Shown here: positions 1-11,359 of the stretch, one piece after another
Position numbering within the stretch: the first letter of the stretch is position 1
Layout: each line of letters opens with the position of its first letter
NCBI GenBank assembly: GCA_004431415.1
Contig: QPMI01000099.1
Coordinates: 62,001-126,000, forward strand
Source of the DNA: Cyanophora paradoxa
Taxonomy: Eukaryota; Glaucocystophyceae; Cyanophorales; Cyanophoraceae
Length of the DNA stretch: 64,000 bases
Direction of reading: 5' to 3'
Program-made: the position numbers and the translations under genes
Notes under the pieces: generated by a model
The model's input: the letters and a program-made list of their open reading frames with translations, nothing else
Database searches by the model: none
Told to the model about the DNA's origin: nothing

Positions 1-3000
1 TTTGAATGGTGCTGACCTTGGCCGAGACGAGCGCCGGATTGGGAGGCGAGGTTGCCGGGAACGTAATGCGCTCGGGCGACTTGATGGGAGCCGGCACGCC
101 CGTCGAGCCGACGGCGGTGATGGCGACCTTGCTAGTCCAGATGTGCGCCTGCGAAAGAACGGGTTCCGCGTGGGTTGTTACCCGATTCCTACTCGATCAA
201 GGTACAGCACATTCATCTATAAACTGTCTTTAATGCTAGAATTACGGATCTAGAGTTTCTCACGTTCTTGATCGTGATCGGCTCGAAGGCTGCGGGGAGT
301 CCGCGCTCTCCAGGAGCAGGTCGTTGAGGACGTCCAGCAGGAACGGAGGGCTCTGGGTCTTCTCCGGGAACTCCGGTGCCGCTGCAAGGACGCAGGACGG
401 CGTCAGCTGCCACAGACACGTGCGCTCGAGATGCGTAACGCGACAAATCCACGCACTGAACGTGATGGTCTTATCGTTGAAGATCTTAGGATTGATAGTC
501 TCGAGCTTGCCGGTGTCCTTCACGAGCCAGATCTTGATGGGCTTGCCGACAGGGAAGTTGACACCCGTGATAGAGAACAATTCACCGCCGGGCTGGTGGC
601 GAATCAGACATCCGAAGCTTCGGCAAAGGGTTTCCGGACGGTATTTGAATGGTGCTGACCTTGGCCGAGAAGAGCGCCGGATTGGGAGGCGAGGTTGCCG
701 GGAACGTAATGCGCTCGGGCGACTTGATGGGAGCCGGCACGCCCGTCGAGCCGACGGCGGTGATGGCGACCTTGCTAGTCCAGATGTGCGCCTGCGAAAG
801 AACGGGTTCCGCGTGGGTTGTTACCCGATTCCTACTCGTTCAAGACAGCATATTAATCTATAAACTGTCTTTAATGCTAGAATTACGGATCTAAGATTTT
901 CTCACATTCTTGATCGTGATCGGCTCGAAGGCTGCGGGGGAGTCCGCGCTCTCCAGGAGCAGGTCGTTGAGGATGTCCAGCAGGAACGGAGGGCTCTGGG
1001 TCTTCTCCGGGAACTCCGGTGCCGCTGCAAGGACGCAGGACGGCGTCAGCTGCCACGGACACGTACGCTCGAGATGCGGAACTGGACAGATTCGCGCACT
1101 GAACGTGATGGTCTTATCGTTGAAGATCTTAGGATCGATGGTCTCGAGCTTGCCGGTGTCCTTCACGAGCCAGAGTTTGATGGGCTTGCCGACAGGGAAG
1201 TTGACACCCGTGATTGAGAACAATTCACCGCCGGGCTGGATGCGAATCAGAGATCGGAATTTTCAGCAGAACGACGCCATTTTAGCCATGCTGACCTTGG
1301 CCGAGACGAGCGCCGGATTGGAAGGCGAGGTTGCCGGGAAGTCAATAAGCCCTGGAGACCTAATGGGAGCTGGCACGCCCGTCGAGCCGACGGCGGTGAT
1401 GGCGACCTTGCTAGTCCAGATATGCGCCTGCGAAGGAAACGGGTTCGCGTAGTTTCTTTCACACATTTCCGAACACTAAAACCCAGGGCATGCATCTATA
1501 AACCCATCTTGGGAGGTAAATTTGCGGATCTAGAGTTTCTCACGTTCTTGATCGTGATCGGGTCGAAGGCTGCGGGGGAGTCTGCGCTCTCCAGAAGCAG
1601 GTCGTTCAGGACTTCCAGCAGGAACGGAGGGCTCTGGGTCGTCGCCGGGAACTCCGGTGCCGCTGCAAGGACGCAGGACGGCGTCAGCTGCCACGGACAC
1701 GCGCGCTAGAGATGCGTAACGCGACAAATCCACGCACTGAACGTGATGGTCTTATCGTTGAAGATCTTAGGATCGATGGTTGCGAGCTTGCCGGTGTCCT
1801 TCACGAGCCAGACCTTGATGGGCTTGCCGACAGGGAAGTCAACACCCGTGATAGAGAACAATTCACCGCCGGGCTGGATGCGAATCAGGCATCCGAAGTT
1901 TCGGCAAAAGGTTCCCGGGCGGTATTTGAATGCTACTGACCTTGGCCGAGACGAGCGCCGGATTGGGAGGCGAGGTTGCCGGGAAATTAATTAGCCCAGG
2001 AGACTTGATGGAATCTGGCACGATCGTCGGGCCGACGGCGATGATTCCTAACTTGCTAGTCCAGATGTGCGCCTGCGAAACAAACGGTTTCGCGTGGATG
2101 GTTACCCGATTCCTACTCAATCAAGGTGTATACAGTGCATTTATCTATGAACGCGTCTTGAATGCGTAACTCATGTTTAAATATTTATGAATCGGAAATG
2201 GGTCTAGAGTTTCTCACATTTTTTATCGTGATCGGGTCGAAGGCTGCGGGGGATTCCGCGCTCTCCAGGAGCAGGTCGTTCAGGACTTCCAGCAGGAACG
2301 GAGGGCTCTGGGTCGTCGCCGGGAACTCCGGTGCCGCTGCAGGGACGCAGGACGGAGTCAGCTGCCACGGACACGTACGCTCGAGATGAGTAACGCGACA
2401 AATCCACGCACTGAACGTGATGGTCTTATTGTCGACGACCTTTGGATCGATGGTCGCGAGCTTGCCGGTGTCCTTCACGAGCCAGAGTTTGATGGGCTTG
2501 CCGACAGGGAAGTTGACACCCGTGATAGAGAACAATTCACCGCCGGGCTGGATGCGAATCAGGCATCCGAAGTTTCGGCAAAAGGTTCCCGGGCGGTATT
2601 TGAATGGTGCTGACCTTGGCCGAGACGAGCGCCGGATTGGGAGGCGAGGTTGCCGGGAACGTGATGCGCTCGGGCGACTTGATGGGAGCCGGCACGCCCG
2701 TCGAGCCGACGGTGGTGATGGCGACCTTGCTAGTCCAGATGTGCGCCTGCGAAACAAACGTTAACGCTATCTCGTGATTTCTTTCACGATTCCTACTCAG
2801 TCACGCTACAGTGCATTTATCTATAACCCGTCTTGAACGATACACTCGTGTCTAAGAATCGGAAACGGGTTTAGAGTTTCTCACGTTCTTGATCGTGATC
2901 GGCTCGAAGGCTGCGGGGGATTCCGCGCTCTCCAGGAGCAGGTCGTTGAGGATGTCCAGCAGGAACGGAGGGCTCTGGGTCTTCTCCGGGAACTCCGGTG

Positions 3001-6000
3001 CCGCTGCAAGGACGCAGGACGGCGTCAGCTGCCACAGACACGTACGCTCGAGATGTGTAACGCGACAAATCCACGCACTGAACGTGATGCTCTTATCGTT
3101 GAAGATCTTAGGATCGATGGTCTCGAGCTTGCCGGTGTCCTTCACGAGCCAGACCTTGATGGGCTTGCCGACAGGGAAGTTGACACCCGTGATAGAGAAC
3201 AATTCACCGCCGGGCTGGATGCGAATCAGAGATCCGGAGCTTCAGCAAAAGGGTCCCGGACGGTATTCGAATGCTACTGACCTTGGCCGAGACGAGCGCC
3301 GGATTGGGAGGCGAGGTTGCCGGGAACGTGATGCGCTCGGGCGACTTGATGGGAGCCGGCACGCCCGTTGAGCCGACGGCGGTGATGGCGACCTTGCTAG
3401 TCCAGATGTGCGCCTGCGAAACAAACGTTAACGCTATCTCGTGATTTCTTTCACGATTCCTACTCGAGCTCAGTCACGCTACAGTGCATTTATCTATAAA
3501 CCGTCTTGAACGATACACTCGTGTCTAAGAATCGGAAACGGGTTTAGAGTGTCTCACATTCTTGATCGTGATCGGCTCGAAGGCTGCGGGGGAGTCCGCG
3601 CTCTCCAGGAGCAGGTCGTTGAGGATGTCCAGCAGGAACGGAGGGCTCTGGGTCTTCTCCGGGAACTCCGGTGCCGCTGCAAGGACGCAGGACGGCGTCA
3701 GCTGCCACGCGTACGGACACGTACGCTCGAGATGTGTAACGCGACAACTCCACGTACTGAACGTGATGGTCTTATCGTTGAAGATCTTAGGATCGATGGT
3801 CTCGAGCTTGCCGGTGTCCTTCACGAGCCAGAGCTTGATGGGCTTGCCGACAGGGAAGTTGACACCCGTGATTGAGAACAATTCACCGCCGGGCTGGATG
3901 CGAATCAGACATCCGAAGCTTCGGCAAAAGAGTCCCGGGCGGTATTCGAATGCTACTGACCTTGGCCGAGACGAGCGCCGGATTGGGAGGCAAGGTTGCC
4001 GGGAACGTGATGCGCTCGGGCGACTTGATGGGAGCCGGCACGCCCGTTGAGCCGACGGCGGTGATGGCGACCTTGCTAGTCCAGATGTGCGCCTGCGAAA
4101 CAAACGTTAACGCTATCGCGTGATTTCGTTCTCGATTCCTACTCAATCACGCTACAGTGCAGTTATTGATAACCCGTCTTGAACGATACACTCGTGTCTA
4201 AGAATCGGAAACAGGTTGAGAGTGTCTCACATTCTTGATCGTGATCGGCTCGAAGGCTGCGGGGGAGTCCGCGCTCTCCAGGAGCAGGTCGTTGAGGATG
4301 TCCAGCAGGAACGGAGGGCTCTGGGTCTTCTCCGGGAACTCCGGTGCCGCTGCAAGGACGCAGGACGGCGTCAGCTGCCACGGACACGTACGCTCGAGAT
4401 GTGTAACGCGACAACTCCACGCACTGAACGTGATGGTCTTATCGTTGAAGATCTTAGGGTCGATGGTCTCGAGCTTGCCGGTGTCCTTCACGAGCCAGAG
4501 TTTGATGGGCTTGCCGACAGGGAAGTTGACACCCGTGATAGAGAACAATTCACCGCCGGGCTGGATGCGAATCAGACATCCGAAGCTTCGGCAAAAGGTT
4601 CCCGGACGGTATTTGAATGATTCAGACCTTGGCCGAGACGAGCGCCGGATTGGGAGGCGAGGTTGCCGGGAACGTAAGGCGCTCGGGCGACTTGATGGGA
4701 GCCGGCACGCCCGTCGAGCCGACAGCGATGATGGCGACCTTGCTAGTCCAGATGTGCGCCTGCGAAAGAACGGGTTCCGCGTGGGTTGTTACCCGATTCC
4801 TACTCGATCAAGGTACAGCACATTCATCTATAAACTGTCTTTAATGCTAGAATTACGGATCTAGAGTTTCTCACGTTCTTGATCGTGATCGGCTCGAAGG
4901 CTGCGGGGGAGTCCGCGCTCTCCAGGAGCAGGTCGTTCAGGACGTCCAGCAGGAACGGAGGGCTCTGGGTCTTCTCCGGGAACTCCGGTGCCGCTGCAAG
5001 GACGCAGGACGGCGTCAGCTGCCACGGACACGTACGCTCGAGATGCGGAACTGGACAGATTCGCGCACTGAACGTGATGGTCTTATCGTTGAAGATCTTA
5101 GGATTGATAGTCTCGAGCTTGCCCGTGTCCTTCACGAGCCAGAGCTTGATGGGCTTGCCGACAGGGAAGTTGACACCCGTGATAGAGAACAATTCACCGC
5201 CGGGCTGGTGGCGAATCAGACATCCGAAGCTTCGGCAAAACGTTTCCGGACGGTATTTGAATGGTGCTGACCTTGGCCGAGACGAGCGCCGGATTGGGAG
5301 GCGAGGTTGCCGGGAACGTGATGCGCTCGGGCGACTTGATGGGAGCCGGCACGCCCGTCGAGCCGACGGCGGTGATGGCGACCTTGCTAGTCCAGATGTG
5401 CGCCTGCGAAAGAACGGGTTCCGCGTGGGTTGTTACCCGATTCCTAATCGATCAAGGTACAGCACATTCATCTATAAACTGTCTTTAATGCTAGAATTAC
5501 GGATCTAGAGTTTCTCACGTTCTTGATCGTGATCGGCTCGAAGGCTGCGGGGAGTCCGCGCTCTCCAGGAGCAGGTCGTTCAGGACGTCCAGCAGGAACG
5601 GAGGGCTCTGGGTCTTCTCCGGGAACTCCGGTGCCGCTGCAAGGACGCAGGACGGCGTCAGCTGCCACAGACACGTGCGCTCGAGATGCAGAACTTGACA
5701 GATTCGCGCACTGAACGTGATGGTCTTATCGTTGAAGATCTTAGGATCGATGGTCTCGAGCTTGCCGGTGTCCTTCACGAGCCAGACCTTGATGGGCTTG
5801 CCGACAGGGAAGTTGACACCCGTGATAGAGAACAATTCTCCGCCGGGCTGGTGGCGAATCAGACATCCGAAGCTTCGGCAAAAGGTTTCCGGACGGTATT
5901 TGAATGGTGCTGACCTTGGCCGAGACGAGCGCCGGATTGGGAGGCGAGGTTGCCGGGAACGTAATGCGCTCGGGCGACTTGATGGGAGCCGGCACGCCCG

Positions 6001-9000
6001 TCGAGCCGACGGCGGTGATGGCGACCTTGCTAGTCCAGATGTGCGCCTGCGAAAGAACGGGTTCCGCGTGGGTTGTTACCCGATTCCTACTCGATCAAGG
6101 TACAGCACATTCATCTATAAACTGTCTTTAATGCTAGAATTACGGATCTAGAGTTTCTCACGTTCTTGATCGTGATCGGCTCGAAGGCTGCGGGGGAGTC
6201 CGCGCTCTCCAGGAGCAGGTCGTTGAGGACGTCCAGCAGGAACGGAGGGCTCTGGGTCTTCTCCGGGAACTCCGGTGCCGCTGCAAGGACGCAGGACGGC
6301 GTCAGCTGCCACAGACACGTGCGCTCGAGATGCGTAACGCGACAAATCCACGCACTGAACGTGATGGTCTTATCGTTGAAGATCTTAGGATTGATAGTCT
6401 CGAGCTTGCCGGTGTCCTTCACGAGCCAGATCTTGATGGGCTTGCCGACAGGGAAGTTGACACCCGTGATAGAGAACAATTCACCGCCGGGCTGGTGGCG
6501 AATCAGACATCCGAAGCTTCGGCAAAGGGTTTCCGGACGGTATTTGAATGGTGCTGACCTTGGCCGAGAAGAGCGCCGGATTGGGAGGCGAGGTTGCCGG
6601 GAACGTAATGCGCTCGGGCGACTTGATGGGAGCCGGCACGCCCGTCGAGCCGACGGCGGTGATGGCGACCTTGCTAGTCCAGATGTGCGCCTGCGAAAGA
6701 ACGGGTTCCGCGTGGGTTGTTACCCGATTCCTACTCGTTCAAGACAGCATATTAATCTATAAACTGTCTTTAATGCTAGAATTACGGATCTAGAATTTCT
6801 CACATTCTTGATCGTGATCGGCTCGAAGGCTGCGGGGGAGTCCGCGCTCTCCAGGAGCAGGTCGTTGAGGATGTCCAGCAGGAACGGAGGGCTCTGGGTC
6901 TTCTCCGGGAACTCCGGTGCCGCTGCAAGGACGCAGGACGGCGTCAGCTGCCACGGACACGTACGCTCGAGATGCGGAACTGGACAGATTCGCGCACTGA
7001 ACGTGATGGTCTTATCGTTGAAGATCTTAGGATCGATGGTCTCGAGCTTGCCGGTGTCCTTCACGAGCCAGAGTTTGATGGGCTTGCCGACAGGGAAGTT
7101 GACACCCGTGATTGAGAACAATTCACCGCCGGGCTGGATGCGAATCAGAGATCGGAATTTTCAGCAGAACGACGCCATTTTAGCCATGCTGACCTTGGCC
7201 GAGACGAGCGCCGGATTGGAAGGCGAGGTTGCCGGGAAGTCAATAAGCCCTGGAGACCTAATGGGAGCTGGCACGCCCGTCGAGCCGACGGCGGTGATGG
7301 CGACCTTGCTAGTCCAGATATGCGCCTGCGAAGGAAACGGGTTCGCGTAGTTTCTTTCACACATTTCCGAACACTAAAACCCAGGGCATGCATCTATAAA
7401 CCCATCTTGGGAGGTAAATTTGCGGATCTAGAGTTTCTCACGTTCTTGATCGTGATCGGGTCGAAGGCTGCGGGGGAGTCTGCGCTCTCCAGAAGCAGGT
7501 CGTTCAGGACTTCCAGCAGGAACGGAGGGCTCTGGGTCGTCGCCGGGAACTCCGGTGCCGCTGCAAGGACGCAGGACGGCGTCAGCTGCCACGGACACGC
7601 GCGCTAGAGATGCGTAACGCGACAAATCCACGCACTGAACGTGATGGTCTTATCGTTGAAGATCTTAGGATCGATGGTTGCGAGCTTGCCGGTGTCCTTC
7701 ACGAGCCAGACCTTGATGGGCTTGCCGACAGGGAAGTCAACACCCGTGATAGAGAACAATTCACCGCCGGGCTGGATGCGAATCAGGCATCCGAAGTTTC
7801 GGCAAAAGGTTCCCGGGCGGTATTTGAATGCTACTGACCTTGGCCGAGACGAGCGCCGGATTGGGAGGCGAGGTTGCCGGGAAATTAATTAGCCCAGGAG
7901 ACTTGATGGAATCTGGCACGATCGTCGGGCCGACGGCGATGATTCCTAACTTGCTAGTCCAGATGTGCGCCTGCGAAACAAACGGTTTCGCGTGGATGGT
8001 TACCCGATTCCTACTCAATCAAGGTGTATACAGTGCATTTATCTATGAACGCGTCTTGAATGCGTAACTCATGTTTAAAATTTTATGAATCGGAAATGGG
8101 TCTAGAGTTTCTCACATTTTTTATCGTGATCGGGTCGAAGGCTGCGGGGGATTCCGCGCTCTCCAGGAGCAGGTCGTTCAGGACTTCCAGCAGGAACGGA
8201 GGGCTCTGGGTCGTCGCCGGGAACTCCGGTGCCGCTGCAGGGACGCAGGACGGAGTCAGCTGCCACGGACACGTACGCTCGAGATGAGTAACGCGACAAA
8301 TCCACGCACTGAACGTGATGGTCTTATTGTCGACGACCTTTGGATCGATGGTCGCGAGCTTGCCGGTGTCCTTCACGAGCCAGACCTTGATGGGCTTGCC
8401 GGCAGGGAAATTCAGGCCTTGGATAGTGAAAAGCTCGCCTCCAGCCTGATCACGAGGACGATTTCGTTAGTGTTTCGTCTGACATGAAATTCGCTGCTAT
8501 ATATTACCTTGACAGAGATGAGTGCCGGATTGGGCGGCGATGAAGCTGAGAAATTGACCAGTCCCGGAGACTTAATCCCCTCGGGAACGGGAGTCGCTCC
8601 CAACACAGTAATATTGGGGCCGTCCTTGACCCACATGTGCGCCTGCATCGGCGGGTCCCCGGATGCGATGTTAGTTAGTGACATTAGTGGGAGCTTAAAC
8701 TGTAAATCTGCACACGTTGATGATGCTTGCAAACGCGAAATCGTCCTCGGGCGAGGAGATGGTCTGCGCAACGGATAAGAAAGATCGAAGTGAGTCGGAA
8801 ACAGGATTTCAATTCAAGCCGTGCCGACCAGATCGTTCCAGAAGTTGAAAAGGAAGGGCGGGCTTTGGTCATCGGGGAACGCCGGGGCGGCTGGTTTCCG
8901 AAGACGAGCATTTAACACGCGTACGGGGGGAAGTGTGCCGAACTAAAAGGTATACGTGAAACTGGATGGCGCACTGAAGGTAATAGAGGTACTCGAGACG

Positions 9001-11357
9001 ATCTGCGGGTTGATGGCGTCCACCGACCCCGTCTGATTAACGATTTGGATTTTGATCGGCTTGCCAGTGGGAAAACCGGTCCCGCTGATTGTGAAGATCT
9101 CACCGCCCGGCTACGAATCGTTTATTAAACCAGATGATGTGATTGAGCTCTGAAAGAAATATAATTAGGATCACCTTCACAGAGACGAACGCCGGCGTGG
9201 TGAGCGTAATCGTGTTGTCCGGGCTCGCGGCGTACGCGTCCTTCTGAGGCTGCGCATGCGACAACCGTAACGGTCGTCAATCAATACAACTGCACTCGTG
9301 GGTAAACGACTACAAATGTGATTGAATGACGTCGACCTGAGTGAGGGTGGTTGCTCCGACTGCGGCAATCGGGAGCTTCGGAGCTTCGCGGTAAAAAAGT
9401 AAGAAAAGCCGAATCGAGCGTTTCGCAATCTTGAAAGCGCACTTGTACTCGAAGTTGGTGGCGTTGCAGTGATGGGCGTCTCGGATCCGAAAATTGGCGA
9501 CGCCTGCTTGCCCGGGATCGTAACGTTGCACTTGAAATAGGGCACTTTGGGAATAGTGTCGCAGCCTGCAGACGCGCATCCCATCACCGGACCCGCGCAC
9601 GCGGGTCCGGCGTGAGATCTAGATCCACGCACCAGTGGCATTTAGGGCCCTGACGCGAATTTTGAAGCCCGCGTAAATCGCCGTATCATCCGTGCTATAG
9701 TAAATGAAAACGGTAGAGACCCCCTCTGACGTGTTGAACGCCGTGACGAAGCTGCTTAGGCTTATGCGCTCGCCGTTGTCAAAGTTGCCTGGCACATCTG
9801 CGTGCGCTCCAAAGGAACCCGCGACAGACGTGATAGGCCGTGCCGTTCCGTTCATAAAAACTTCGAAAATCTGCAAATCCGAAGCGGTCTCGATTCGATC
9901 TCTTTCTATACATTGAAGTTAAAGATTACGAAAGGTACCGTCATAGTGTCTGCGCACGCAGTGTGATAGAAACAATGCGCCAAATCCATCAAATGCTCTT
10001 ACCGTAGAGCTTCTCGCCAGCATGACCATCGAGAATGACTTCCAGGCGGCTCGACTGATCACAACTCTTGACCACACTGCGAACAGTCAACGAACATAAC
10101 TCCAAAAGATCGATGTTGCAGAAGCGGACGCACAAAACGCCATTTTCGTTTATGTAGGTATCGCCAGGTCGCCAGTTTCCCATACCGGTGGTGCCGGAGG
10201 TGGAGTGGGTCGGCAACGTAGATAGAGTTCCAAACTTAGATAAAGCCGCCGAGCTGAAGGAGGTGAACCCCAGGTTGAGAAGACAAGTTCGGTAGGCGTC
10301 GTCGTCGTCCTTGAAGAAAGTCATCAGAGATACATACATACATATATCTAGCTATAGATCTTGAAGCCACATGATCACCTCAAGCGTGTAATAGGTGTTA
10401 TTGACATACGCTTGATATCCTCGGAATGTATCTTGCCCATGAGGATATATTTGCGGGGTGTGGCGGGATGACGGGGCTGCCAAATGTGTTAGTCTTGCTA
10501 AATGTAGCACTCAAAACATAAAACGAGATGTCAGTGCGGAACAAGTACGGAAAGCAGCTCACTCGAGGCGGGGACGCTCTTGTAGGCGAAAGTAAACCCA
10601 TTTCCTCCGTCTTTATAATTTGTGCGGAAGAGGACGACCAGCGTGTGCGACTCGCTCACGCAAGGGGTGGCGGTGCATAGGTGGACCAAATCCGTAGTCT
10701 TTTTCAAGGTGTAAGTCTTGGGTGTGGTCCCGGTCCTAGCAATCTTTGCGAGAGGAGTCAGGTCGTTCGCTCCTAAATCATACACCTGCGGGGCGCACAA
10801 TGATCATGACGACCACTGGCCATGGGTTGATCGTGCAATGCAAGCTCTAGCTACATGTTCAGATATAGGCCTACCGTGATTCGGTCGGCTTCATCGGTCC
10901 CTTGCACTCCGTCGAAGTCCAGGTCGATTGCTGAGAATTTGATCTCGACCTTCTCGCCCTCCGGGGCGGCGATCGACCTGTGAGACAATCCCGAGGCGGT
11001 GAGCGCACGTGTGCACGTGCGCACTTGCACTGGGTATGGGTGATGCCATACACGTTGCGCATGTACATGTGCGCACCATACCATGACACGATTGGCGTCA
11101 ACGCCATCTTGGGTACTCGAGTACATACTGCTTCCGAGCGTATAAGTCTGCAGAGTCGAGGTCGCAGTGAAACTGCCGCCATTCCGGGTCTTCCAGTAGT
11201 TGTCTACGGCTGCTACGTGCGGCGAGTAGACCACGAGCACTAGGAATGCCGTGGCAGCTAGGGCAAACCGCGACCACACAATGCGATGAAGGTCTCTGGA
11301 TTCGGGGCAGTGCCTTCGCATGCTGGCCTTGGAACTCGCGCCCCGCACGAGCGGCAT
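1..11357 (-). CDS. Multi-exon secreted CUB / TIG-repeat surface protein (3' end outside window)
   Basis: The reading runs right to left: a signal-peptide exon (about 11,082-11,357), a CUB-like domain split over two exons, a second CUB-like domain, an ancestral TIG-like repeat, then 13 recently amplified TIG repeats to the window edge. Introns have GT-AG borders, for example 593-659 (67 bp). IPT/TIG domains are Ig-like folds found in many cell-surface proteins and CUB domains are extracellular modules, so a secreted or cell-wall role is inferred. No transmembrane segment or C-terminus is visible. Two repeat units carry an in-frame TAG and two carry a 1-bp deletion, so the gene may be decaying, may skip exons, or may contain assembly errors. 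Exon joins in the N-terminal third are approximate; the repeat exons are clear. Confidence 0.7.
1706..1708 (-). other. In-frame TAG in a TIG exon (also at 7,604-7,606)
   Basis: Where other units read CTC GAG (Leu-Glu) after VTH, this unit and its higher-order copy read CTC TAG. The 330-bp exon therefore cannot be translated through unless the stop is read through or the exon is skipped. Skipping would keep frame because the exon is symmetrical in phase 0. Confidence 0.8.
5899..8381. repeat. Higher-order duplicate of 1-2,483 within the TIG array
   Basis: The sequence from 5,899 to about 8,381 repeats 1 to about 2,483 almost base for base, introns included, at an offset of 5,898-5,899 bp. Both copies share the same in-frame TAG (1,706-1,708 and 7,604-7,606). 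Similarity breaks where the left copy continues as another amplified unit and the right copy passes into the diverged unit. The duplicated block covers about nine units and is younger than the stop mutation. Confidence 0.85.
8508..9113 (-). other. Ancestral (non-amplified) TIG-like repeat exons
   Basis: The exon around 8,960-9,113 encodes GGEIFTISGTGFPTGKPI and TSITFSAPSSF, a clear IPT/TIG 'GG..ftI.G.gFp' core. It ends at a GTATAC donor. A short exon near 8,815-8,895 encodes PAFPDDQSPPFLFNFWNDL, the counterpart of the tail of the amplified 330-bp exon. The exon at 8,508-8,642 (135 bp) encodes AHMWVKDGPNITVLGATPV and ends PPNPALISVK|GTAATA. The amplified units therefore carry as one exon what is split by an intron here. 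Confidence 0.55.
9175..9610 (-). other. Probable further exon(s) of the CUB/TIG gene
   Basis: Minus-strand frames here encode KVPYFKCNVTIPG and FEYKCAFKIAKRSIRLF in different frames, so an intron or frameshift lies between them. The CpG-rich stretch and Cys pattern look coding and the position is between CUB2 and the first TIG repeat. Exon borders could not be fixed. Confidence 0.3.
9640..10309 (-). other. Second CUB-like domain (two exons)
   Basis: The exon at about 10,003-10,309 starts after TCTTCAAG, encodes VRFCNIDLLE and SRLEVILDG, and ends at TACG|GTAAGA. The following exon, about 9,640-9,862, encodes VFMNGTARPI, VSTVFIYYSTDD and AGFKIRVRAL. It ends near a GTGCGT donor. The acceptor at 9,862 (CGAAG) keeps the phase; the stronger-looking CTGCAG acceptor at 9,871 would break it. 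The fold assignment rests on pattern similarity to the first CUB-like domain. Confidence 0.5.
10563..10977 (-). other. Exons 2-3: first CUB-like domain
   Basis: Exon 2 (10,875-10,977) encodes a segment with VEIKFSAIDLD and DRIT. It ends at a GTAGGC donor in phase 0. Exon 3 (10,563-10,785) follows a CAG acceptor and encodes VYDLGAND, a Cys pair, LVVLFRTNYKD and GFTFAY, ending at a GTGAGC donor. Joined, they show the CUB pattern: a beta strand before an acidic 'D..tvyDg' core, then 'L.v.F.sd....GF.f.Y'. The perfect phase match across the 89-bp intron supports the join. A further short exon is possible at about 10,411-10,493. Confidence 0.6.
11082..11357 (-). other. Exon 1: signal peptide and N-terminus of the CUB/TIG protein
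   Basis: The frame starts with ATG at 11,357, with a second Met 13 codons on. It contains a hydrophobic core (FALAATAFLVLVVY) followed by a plausible signal-peptidase site after SPHVAA, then the mature start VDNYWKTRNGG. A possible donor (ATG|GTATGG) lies at 11,081. The next acceptor (TCTCACAG) is at 10,978. The choice between the two Met codons is not resolved. Confidence 0.6.
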
Positions 11358-11359
11358 GC

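Larger units (their letters stand above)
1..8450 (-). repeat. Tandem array of TIG-encoding exon/intron units (about 640-675 bp each)
   Basis: Fourteen copies of a short exon (132 bp; 660-791 is a clear example, encoding AHIWTSKVAITAVGS and PPNPALVSAK) alternate with 13 copies of a 330-bp exon (906-1,235 is a clear one, encoding PGGELFSITGVNFPVGKPIK through to PAAFEPITIKN). The first intron is about 67 bp, with donor AAG|GTCAGC and acceptor CCAG|CCCGGC. The second is about 110-130 bp, with donor AAC|GTGAGA and acceptor TTTCGCAG|GCGCAC. All junctions are phase 0, so each pair adds 154 residues. Introns are nearly as conserved as exons, which points to recent unequal exchange or gene conversion. 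Confidence 0.85.

Noticed and set aside
324-863. Plus-strand open frames of up to 210 residues through the TIG array
   Set aside because: They are antisense to the minus-strand TIG exons and run across their introns; GT-AG borders and phase fit only the minus strand.
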